This document shows, piece after piece, positions 8,070-13,701 of a DNA stretch of 17,641 nt. The translations under genes and the position numbers were made by a program. The notes beneath the pieces are model-generated. The model saw only the letters and a list, made by a program, of their open reading frames with translations, did not search any database and was not told the origin of the DNA. Within the stretch, counting starts at the first letter, position 1, and the number at the start of each line of letters is the position of its first letter. The DNA is from Bacillota bacterium (GTDB lineage: Bacteria > Bacillota > Clostridia > Oscillospirales > Ruminococcaceae): positions 1 through 17,641 of the forward strand of contig JAEZDF010000157.1 in assembly GCA_023429685.1 (NCBI GenBank). Reading direction: 5' to 3'.

Positions 8070-10100
8070 CTATATTTGAACTGCGTCTAAGCTGTCTGCA
8101 GGCGCAAGGCATGTGCCGTCCTTACACAGGTAGTATCTCACACCCTGCTCGGGCAGTAGATACTCGGTCGTGTACGGTGCTATCTCCGCAAGCTTTTGCG
8201 CGTTTTCTTGCGTCTTTATGATAACGCCCATATCGTACAACCCCTGTTTCTTAATAAACGAAGCCACCGACTGCGTTACCGACTCGTTAGCAGCAGTGCA
8301 TACCAGCGTATGGGGCTTATACAAAAACTGCAAAAGGGAGTACAACGCAAAGCAGTATCCCGCAGGGTATGCGGCTATGCCCGCACACAAAAAGCGCATC
8401 TGCCGTTCGCTTTGCTGCCGCCAATAATCGGATGCGGTTAAAAGCGACAGCCGCTCAAATACATGCGCCGCAACCGAGTTGCCCGATGGCATCGCACCGT
8501 CGTACAGCTCCTTGGGGCGGCTGATTAACTCCTGCGCGTCGTCGGCGTTCAGATAAAAACCGCCGCCTTGCTCGTCGATGAAATGCTCGGTCATCATCTT
8601 CGCGATGTTACAGGCGCGCTTAAGGTAATACACCTCATAGTTTGTGTCGTACAGCTCAAGCAGTGCCCACGCATAAAAGGCGTAGTCGTCCAGCAATCCT
8701 TGCCCCGCTGCTTCGCCGTCACGCCACCGCACCATCAGCCGACCGTTCTTGTCGGTCAGCCTTTGTTCCAGAAATTCCTGCGCGCGCCGTGCGGATGCTA
8801 GATACTCCTGCTTTCCCGTCACGCGGTACGCCTTTGCAAGTGCTATTATCATCAGCGCGTTCCACGAGGTGAGGATTTTATCGTCCTTATGAAGGTGGGT
8901 TCTATTTAGACGATATTCATACATGGGCTTGCACAGCGCTTCGATATCTTCGTTAACCTGCTTGTATTTGTCGTTGGCTATCAGGTTTGGGATACTCTTG
9001 CCCTCAAAATTGCCGTTTCGGGTAATGTCAAACCACGCACAAAACCGCGAGGCATTCTCTTTGCCGATGACCTGCTCGACTTCTTCTGGCGTAAACACAT
9101 AGTACTTGCCCTCTACGCCATCGCTGTCCGCATCCTGCCCGCACAAAAAGCCGCCGTCCGGGTGGGTCAGTTCCCGAAGCACATAACCGATGGTTCGTTC
9201 CGCCACCCGAAGATACAGCTCTTTTTTTGTTCTTTCATAGGCGGTCAGGTAGGTATAGGCAAGCAGGGCGTTGTCGTACAACATCTTCTCAAAGTGTGGT
9301 ACCAGCCACTTCTCGTCGGTGGAATAGCGTGAAAAGCCGCCGCCGATATGGTCGAATATCCCGCCCCGAAACATAGCACGCAGGGTTTGTTCCACCATTT
9401 TTAGCGTTTCGTCATCATCAAAAACCTCACGGTAGCGCATTAAAAACAACAGATTATGCGGCGTGGGGAACTTTGGCGCAGCGCCAAACCCGCCGTACTT
9501 CTCGTCATACCCGTGCCGCAGAAGGTCGGCACCGCTATGCACAAGCTCGTACGAGGGCTGCGTGTCATCCGACACGGCGTTCATCTGACCATTCAGGTAT
9601 TCGGTCACGCCGCTTGCGGCATCCAGTAAAGACTTTCGATTCTCCCTCCACAGATCGGCAACCCTGTTTAGTAGGTCGTCCAGCCCCATGCGCGCACCCA
9701 AGCTGCGTTTTGGCAGGTAGGTGGCGGTATAAAACGGACGCTGGTCGGGCGTCATCAGTATCGTCAGCGGCCAGCCGCCGTGCCCAGTCATTCCGACACA
9801 GGCGGACATATACACCGCGTCCACATCAGGACGCTCCTCGCGATCCACCTTAATGGACACAAAGCGCTTATTCAGTATATCTGCGGTCTCCTCATCCTCA
9901 AACGACTCGTGCTCCATTACATGGCACCAATGGCAGGTGGAATAGCCGATGGATAGAAATATCGGCTTATCTTCAGCTTGTGCTTTTGAAAAGGCTTCTT
10001 CACACCAAGGATACCATTGTACAGGATTATACGCATGTTGAAGTAGATAAGGAGATTTTTCAGTTATCAATCTATTGGGTACTCGTTCCGTTGTATTCAT
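8070..10100 (-). CDS. yyaL: YyaL-like thioredoxin-domain protein (DUF255), 5' end chimeric
   Basis: Conserved cytoplasmic protein of the YyaL/SSP411 family: an N-terminal thioredoxin-like domain with NRLITEKSPYLLQHAYNPVQW and the CxxC motif CHWC (C56, C59), followed by a long alpha/alpha six-hairpin glycosidase-like body (PHFEKMLYDNALL, GGGFSRYSTDEKW, DDYAFYAWALLELY). The biochemical role is not established. I set the start at ATG 10100 (676 aa) because AGGAG at 10114-10110 is 9 nt away; TTG 10109 and ATG 10106 are too close. Odd: codons 1 to about 42 are AT-rich and unlike the GC-rich rest. From base 9975 downward, a 52-bp block also occurs beside an orphan GC-rich 5' end at 10846-10897, so this gene appears to be a recombinant with a foreign 5' end. 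Confidence 0.92.
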   Translation of the reverse strand: MNTTERVPNRLITEKSPYLLQHAYNPVQWYPWCEEAFSKAQAEDKPIFLSIGYSTCHWCHVMEHESFEDEETADILNKRFVSIKVDREERPDVDAVYMSACVGMTGHGGWPLTILMTPDQRPFYTATYLPKRSLGARMGLDDLLNRVADLWRENRKSLLDAASGVTEYLNGQMNAVSDDTQPSYELVHSGADLLRHGYDEKYGGFGAAPKFPTPHNLLFLMRYREVFDDDETLKMVEQTLRAMFRGGIFDHIGGGFSRYSTDEKWLVPHFEKMLYDNALLAYTYLTAYERTKKELYLRVAERTIGYVLRELTHPDGGFLCGQDADSDGVEGKYYVFTPEEVEQVIGKENASRFCAWFDITRNGNFEGKSIPNLIANDKYKQVNEDIEALCKPMYEYRLNRTHLHKDDKILTSWNALMIIALAKAYRVTGKQEYLASARRAQEFLEQRLTDKNGRLMVRWRDGEAAGQGLLDDYAFYAWALLELYDTNYEVYYLKRACNIAKMMTEHFIDEQGGGFYLNADDAQELISRPKELYDGAMPSGNSVAAHVFERLSLLTASDYWRQQSERQMRFLCAGIAAYPAGYCFALYSLLQFLYKPHTLVCTAANESVTQSVASFIKKQGLYDMGVIIKTQENAQKLAEIAPYTTEYLLPEQGVRYYLCKDGTCLAPADSLDAVQI
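9924..9975 (-). repeat. Direct repeat copy 1 (inside yyaL, FLSIGYSTCHWC codons)
   Basis: 52 bp matching 10846-10897 with a single mismatch (G9939 versus T10861, synonymous). It encodes the most conserved part of YyaL, ending at the CHWC motif. Identity stops sharply on both sides: the codons for the upstream residues differ at most third positions. Confidence 0.92.
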
Positions 10101-10174
10101 GGGCATCAACTCCTATTATAATACTTGTTTAATACCTGATAAATAGTAATTTGTTTAGTGAAAGAGGATTTTAT

Positions 10175-10714
10175 ATGAGAATTTATATTGTTGGTTCCGT
10201 TGCAAGTGGTAAGACAACTTTAGCAAAAAAATTATCTAATAAATTAGAAATTAAATGTACACATCTTGACGGTATTGTACATATAAAAGATATGAATGAT
10301 GTAAAATGGGGAAACATTAGGAGATCAGATGAGGAAATCAATCAATTGTTCAAAAGCACTGTAATGCAACCCCATTGGGTAATTGAAGATGCTGGTAGAA
10401 AAATGTTCTCTGAGGGCATGGAAGTGGCAGATATAATTGTACACCTTAAACCTAGTATCTTTATTAGGAGAATGAGAGTAATAACTAGATTTATTAAGCA
10501 AAAATTAGGAATGGAAGAATGCATATATACACCTAGTATACGTATGCTTATATTTATGTTTAAGGCTTTAAATAATTATGAGACTGGAAAAGATGATTTA
10601 GAATCTAGACTTAATCAATATGCTAACAAAATAGTGATTTTAAGAAGCGGTAAGGAAATCAAGAGGTTTATGGTAAGTGTATTACAATCAGAGCATAGCG
10701 TAAAGTTAAATTGA
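10175..10714 (+). CDS. P-loop kinase, FlaR/adenylate-kinase-like (foreign, AT-rich)
   Basis: A small NTPase of the group often annotated as DNA topology modulation protein FlaR-related or adenylate-kinase-like; the actual substrate is unknown. Seen: N-terminal beta strand MRIYIVG and Walker A GSVASGKTT (residues 7-15), an acidic residue in HLDGIVH at the position of the kinase substrate-binding strand, VIEDAGR around 70, and an arginine-rich lid-like stretch (RRMRVITRF). It lacks further recognisable domains. AAAGAGG (10161-10167) is 7 nt before ATG 10175, so the TTG eight codons upstream is not the start; length is 179 aa. Codon use is strongly AT-biased, unlike all neighbours, indicating transfer. 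It is divergent from yyaL. An inverted repeat AGCATAGC/GCTATGCT (10692-10699, 10718-10725) spans its stop. Confidence 0.75.
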   Translation: MRIYIVGSVASGKTTLAKKLSNKLEIKCTHLDGIVHIKDMNDVKWGNIRRSDEEINQLFKSTVMQPHWVIEDAGRKMFSEGMEVADIIVHLKPSIFIRRMRVITRFIKQKLGMEECIYTPSIRMLIFMFKALNNYETGKDDLESRLNQYANKIVILRSGKEIKRFMVSVLQSEHSVKLN

Positions 10715-10725
10715 TATGCTATGCT
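10692..10725 (+). terminator. Weak hairpin over the end of the P-loop kinase gene
   Basis: An 8-bp perfect inverted repeat, AGCATAGC (10692-10699) and GCTATGCT (10718-10725), with an 18-nt loop containing the stop codon. There is no T-tract, so a termination role is uncertain. Confidence 0.3.
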
Positions 10726-10842
10726 AATATATTACGTATCAGAATAACATAACTAAATAATTAGATTTGCAAATCGAGTAGCCCAACAAATTTAGCTTTA
10801 GTATGAAGACAAGCCTGCTTTCATTTGGATATAGTAACGGGA

Positions 10843-11025
10843 TTAGCACCAATGGCAGGTTGAATAGCCGATGGATAGAAATATCGGCTTATCTTCACGA
10901 GCAGCACGGTCAAACGCATCGTCGCCCCACGGGTACCAGTCAACCGGGTTGTATGCGTGCTGGAGCAGGTAGGGGGATTTTTCGTGAATCAAGCGATTGG
11001 GTTTCTTGGATTTGTCAGCAGGCAT
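10843..11025 (-). pseudogene. yyaL: Orphan 5' fragment of yyaL (original host copy)
   Basis: Encodes the first 60 residues of a YyaL protein, up to and including CHWC, then stops at a TAA directly after the repeat. The text PNRLIHEKSPYLLQHAYNP aligns with the start of the intact yyaL, yet most third positions differ: this copy uses GC-rich codons like the yyaL body. It keeps a good ribosome binding site (GGAGGT at 11038-11033, 7 nt from ATG 11025). It therefore looks like the native beginning of the gene, cut off from the body by the AT-rich island. A 60-residue peptide with half a thioredoxin fold is unlikely to be functional, though it could still be translated. Confidence 0.9.
10846..10897 (-). 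repeat. Direct repeat copy 2 (inside the orphan yyaL fragment)
   Basis: 51 of 52 bases match 9924-9975, at a constant offset of 922 bp. Beyond base 10897 the two copies encode similar protein with different codons; before 10846 similarity ends abruptly at a non-yyaL sequence. It marks the right recombination boundary of the AT-rich island. Confidence 0.92.
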
Positions 11026-11327
11026 TGGCAGTACCTCCGTTTACTAATCAGCAGTGAAATGGGTGGAAAAGCTGTTTTGGGCAAGCGGCTTAATCCGCTC
11101 TGTAAAAACGTCGGTTATAATGTACCCATTATTCTATAACCAGTATTATGTATCCTATCCCAAAAATCAAGAAGGATTCTTTACAAACCTCCATTAACTA
11201 AGAACTTGTTCTGATATCTGAAGTAGCGTAACCTGCTCATTTATTATTATCGTTACGGGTTTACCTCCTACTGCATATATTATACTAGGAGCATAATGTC
11301 CAAGTATCATTTTTTGGAGGTTGCAGT
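11026..11327. other. Intergenic region between yyaL fragment and collagen-like gene
   Basis: No gene seen in about 302 nt. It holds the ribosome binding site of the orphan yyaL start; a short AGCGG/CCGCT hairpin near 11090; a 29-bp dyad GGTTATA/TATAACC (11113-11119, 11135-11141); near-palindromes AGAAC-TT-GTTCT and TTCTGATATCTGAA around 11200-11216; and the sigma-K-like promoter and RBS of the collagen gene at its right end. Confidence 0.6.
11255..11282 (+). promoter_or_regulatory. Candidate sigma-K (late mother-cell) promoter for the collagen-like gene
   Basis: CATATATTA at 11274-11282 fits the sigma-K -10 pattern CATANNNTA exactly and is preceded by G. An AC at 11255-11256 stands 17 nt upstream, fitting the minimal -35 element. 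The predicted start near 11290 gives a leader of about 38 nt before GTG 11328. BclA-type genes are known sigma-K targets in Bacillus. The motif is short, so this is a prediction. Confidence 0.5.
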
Positions 11328-12722
11328 GTGAATAATTATAGGGGGTACCCTCAAAAGTATAATTGTAAATGTGGTTCTCAATGTCCACCGCCTCACCCAA
11401 ATTGCTGTTGCTGTATCGGCCCGAGAGGACCCATTGGTCCCAGAGGTCCCATTGGTCCGAGAGGCCCCGTCGGTCCGCAAGGACCCATCGGTCCGCAGGG
11501 TGCGCAGGGAATACAGGGTGCGACAGGACCAACCGGTCCGCAGGGCGCACAGGGATTACAAGGTGCGACAGGACCAACCGGTCCACAGGGCGTACAAGGA
11601 ATACAAGGTGCGACAGGACCAACCGGTCCACAGGGCGTACAGGGAATACAAGGTGCGACAGGACCAACCGGTCCACAGGGCGCACAGGGATTACAAGGTG
11701 CCACAGGACCAACCGGTCCACAGGGCGTACAGGGATTACAAGGTGCGACAGGACCAACCGGTCCGGAAGGTCCCACAGGTCCGGCAGGAGCCGACGGTGC
11801 AACAGGTCCGGCAGGAGCCGACGGCGCAACAGGTCCGGCAGGGCCAACAGGACCAGAAGGTCCCACAGGTCCGGCAGGAGCCGACGGTGCAACAGGACCG
11901 GCAGGTCCAACAGGACCAGAAGGTCCCACAGGAGCGGACGGCGCAACAGGTCCGGCAGGTCTAACAGGACCAGAAGGTCCCACAGGTCCGGCAGGAGCCG
12001 ACGGTGCAACAGGTCCGGCAGGTCCAACAGGACCAGAAGGTCCGGCAGGTCCCACAGGTCCAGAGGGTCCCACAGGTCCGGCAGGTCCCACAGGTCCGGC
12101 AGGAGCTGACGGTGCAACAGGTCCGGCAGGTCCCACAGGTCCAGAGGGTCCCACAGGTCCGGCAGGAGCCGACGGCGCAACAGGTCCGGCAGGTCCCACA
12201 GGACCAGAGGGTCCCACAGGTCCGGCAGGAGCGGTCGGCGCAATAGGTCCAGAAGGTACGACAGGTCCGGCAGGAGCGGTCGGCGCAACAGGTCCAGCGG
12301 GCACGAATGGTTTAGCGGAATATGCCTATATTTACAACTTGGATGCGCAGGTTGTAGCGTTAGAGGCTGATATCCTTTTTAGCACAAATGGAGTAATTGT
12401 TGGTACCATTGCCCATGCCCCCGGGACATCAACAATATCATTGGGCACTGCTGGCGATTACGCAGTTTGGTTTAATGCTGCGGGCGTAGAGCCAAACCAG
12501 TTCACCCTTTACCAGAATGGGGCTCCCGTGCCCGGTGCCGTATATGGCTCAGGGGCCGGTACCCAACCCAACCCGGGCATGGTGATTATAACTGCCGCAG
12601 CAGGTGATGTTCTAACTTTACGCAATCACACCAGCGCTGCAGCTGTTACGTTACAAACCTTAGCAGGGGGAACTCAGATAAATTCCAACGCCTCAATTCA
12701 AATACTAAAGGTTAGCGCATAA
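11328..12722 (+). CDS. Collagen-like spore-surface protein with BclA-type C-terminal domain
   Basis: Predicted spore outer-layer filament protein. Seen: a short N-terminus with seven cysteines in the first 29 residues, including CCCC at 26-29; a long uninterrupted Gly-X-Y region from G31 to about residue 327 (about 99 triplets, rich in GPT, GAT, GPA, GPQ, with many Thr in Y, possible glycosylation sites as in BclA); then a 136-residue beta-rich, C1q/TNF-like domain (AEYAYIYNLDAQVVALEADILF to the IQILKVSA end) that should trimerise the filament. Start GTG 11328, with GGAGG at 11316-11320, 7 nt away. It lacks a classic BclA exosporium-targeting leader; the cysteine-rich cap may anchor it by disulfides (inference). 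It is a single-gene unit between a sigma-K-like promoter and a hairpin terminator. Confidence 0.88.
   Translation: MNNYRGYPQKYNCKCGSQCPPPHPNCCCCIGPRGPIGPRGPIGPRGPVGPQGPIGPQGAQGIQGATGPTGPQGAQGLQGATGPTGPQGVQGIQGATGPTGPQGVQGIQGATGPTGPQGAQGLQGATGPTGPQGVQGLQGATGPTGPEGPTGPAGADGATGPAGADGATGPAGPTGPEGPTGPAGADGATGPAGPTGPEGPTGADGATGPAGLTGPEGPTGPAGADGATGPAGPTGPEGPAGPTGPEGPTGPAGPTGPAGADGATGPAGPTGPEGPTGPAGADGATGPAGPTGPEGPTGPAGAVGAIGPEGTTGPAGAVGATGPAGTNGLAEYAYIYNLDAQVVALEADILFSTNGVIVGTIAHAPGTSTISLGTAGDYAVWFNAAGVEPNQFTLYQNGAPVPGAVYGSGAGTQPNPGMVIITAAAGDVLTLRNHTSAAAVTLQTLAGGTQINSNASIQILKVSA
11499..11768 (+). repeat. Six tandem 45-bp repeats in the collagen region
   Basis: Each unit encodes 15 residues of form G-[AV]-Q-G-[IL]-Q-G-A-T-G-P-T-G-P-[QE]. 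The six units differ only at a few positions (A/V, I/L, synonymous bases), which points to recent unit duplication or gene conversion. Copy number is probably variable between strains. Confidence 0.9.
11769..12306 (+). repeat. Second collagen repeat block (GPTGPAGADGATGPA-type)
   Basis: Irregularly nested repeats built from GPAGADGAT, GPAGPTGPE and GPT triplets. One unit lacks a PAG triplet (GPTGADGAT), and the last two units change ADG to AVG. The nucleotide text is made of recurring GGTCC/GGACC-containing words, so slippage and misassembly are both possible here. Confidence 0.85.
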
Positions 12723-12730
12723 ATGAAAAT

Positions 12731-12764
12731 CGCCGGTTCATAAGCCGTGTTTTATGAACCGGCG
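12731..12764. terminator. Shared hairpin terminator of convergent genes
   Basis: A 13-bp stem, CGCCGGTTCATAA (12731-12743) with TTATGAACCGGCG (12752-12764), and an 8-nt loop. Plus-strand T-run GTTTTG follows at 12770-12775; on the minus strand the stem is followed by TTTTC. It serves the collagen-like gene on one side and the FAD/cyclase operon on the other. Confidence 0.85.
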
Positions 12765-12786
12765 CGATTGTTTTGTGCTAGTCCTA

Positions 12787-13701
12787 TTATTCGTTCTCGC
12801 CTTGTTCCTCTGTTGGCCGAGAATCCCCCTGTGTGGCATACTCAAACCCAGCGTGGCTGCTCGTCAAGTCAAACACCCTTTCGCCCGCGCGGTACATACG
12901 GTAACGCACCGTACACGCCACGCTTTCGTGAACCGTTCGGGACATTGCGCCTCCTGAGGGGGCATTAAGGGCACGCGGGCACTCTGTTATGCGGTTTATC
13001 TGCAAAACGGTACGCCCCTGCGATACAATCAGCTCAGACGGCGTACATTTAATAATCGCCGCACCCAGATAGGTGGCAAGGCGATACTCCCTGCCGTGAT
13101 GGTAGACGCAGCATACGGTGCCGCGCACGGTGTAACGGGCAAGCTTAATGTCAGCAATGCTTGCCATCACGCATACCTCCTCGCCGTCAAAGCTGTTGCA
13201 CTGTGTCCAGACGTAGTTTTCGGGGAACGAGCTGCCGCTATCCGTTTCGATATAGCCGAGACCGCCGTCAAAGATAAAGGTCTCGCCCGCGATTTCAAGA
13301 TAACCACTTAGCTCGTGCAGATAGCTTATTATACCATGTCGACACTCAAGGTTTGGGATGTACCGCACCGGTCCCATAATGTCGCCGCGGGGTGGTTTCA
13401 GCGCGCCATAACGAATCTCACCGGTTGCCGTAAGCCCCCCTTGGTCAATATCAAGAACAATCCCCTGATCGGTGAACACACTTGCACCAATGCGCAGCCC
13501 AAGCCCCTCACGCACCTTTAGAATCGGGCTGTGAAGATAGGTGGCGTTTGCCGACCCAGCATCCCATATCAGCTGAATGGACGCGGTAGTCTGCCCGCTT
13601 TGGCTGCGATGAATTGCCGGGATGACTGCCACCGTTTTGCCTGCATTCTGATGCTTATAATACCAGCCCTCAAAGTACGGTTTGCGCTCCTGCTTATTCA
13701 T
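12787..13701 (-). CDS. Tocopherol-cyclase-like family protein
   Basis: Resembles the bacterial family annotated as tocopherol cyclase family protein (two-lobed, lipocalin-like beta barrels related to CrtC/AttH proteins). The N-terminal signature YFEGWYYKHQ at 9-18 and conserved blocks (IPAIH, GDIMGPVRYIPNLECRHGIISYLH, FDGGLGYIETDSGSSFPENYVWTQ, given here only as markers) follow the family order. In plants the enzyme closes the chromanol ring of prenyl-quinones; in clostridia the substrate is unknown. No signal peptide is seen. The start is ATG 13701, with GGGAGGG seven bases upstream; the first 8 nt (ATGAATAA) overlap the stop of the FAD/Rieske gene, so the pair is translationally coupled. 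Length 304 aa. It ends 23 nt from the shared terminator. Confidence 0.75.
   Translation of the reverse strand: MNKQERKPYFEGWYYKHQNAGKTVAVIPAIHRSQSGQTTASIQLIWDAGSANATYLHSPILKVREGLGLRIGASVFTDQGIVLDIDQGGLTATGEIRYGALKPPRGDIMGPVRYIPNLECRHGIISYLHELSGYLEIAGETFIFDGGLGYIETDSGSSFPENYVWTQCNSFDGEEVCVMASIADIKLARYTVRGTVCCVYHHGREYRLATYLGAAIIKCTPSELIVSQGRTVLQINRITECPRALNAPSGGAMSRTVHESVACTVRYRMYRAGERVFDLTSSHAGFEYATQGDSRPTEEQGENE

Larger units (their letters stand above)
9976..10845. other. AT-rich island inserted at the yyaL 5' end
   Basis: An 870-bp segment between the two direct repeats. It holds a divergent AT-rich version of the first ~42 yyaL codons, an intergenic region, and a plus-strand P-loop kinase gene. 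Composition breaks sharply: bases 10201-10260 contain 14 G/C of 60, while a typical neighbour such as 7861-7920 contains 41 of 60. No transposase, integrase or terminal inverted repeats are seen. Inferred origin: horizontal acquisition by homologous recombination at the repeat. Confidence 0.8.

Noticed and set aside
9976..10845. Insertion sequence or transposon
   Set aside because: No transposase, no terminal inverted repeats, and the flanking 52-bp repeats are coding yyaL sequence, far too long for a target-site duplication.
11190..11216. AGAAC-TT-GTTCT as a possible LexA (SOS) box
   Set aside because: The Gram-positive LexA site needs GAAC-N4-GTTC; here the spacer is only 2 nt, and no damage-response gene is adjacent.
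11197..11310. Possible small minus-strand peptide (MILGHYAPSIIY...) upstream of the collagen gene
   Set aside because: No RBS precedes its ATG, and it overlaps the promoter and RBS of the collagen gene; no recognisable family.
11194..12304. Long minus-strand open frames (over 300 codons) opposite the collagen-like gene, one reading as a G-P-rich pseudo-collagen
   Set aside because: The GGTCC/GGACC words of the repeats are nearly self-complementary, so the reverse strand stays open and looks repetitive. No RBS suits these frames, and the plus-strand protein has a clear domain structure.
11499..12306. Regular repeats suggesting a CRISPR array
   Set aside because: The repeats are contiguous coding Gly-X-Y units with no unique spacers and no cas genes.
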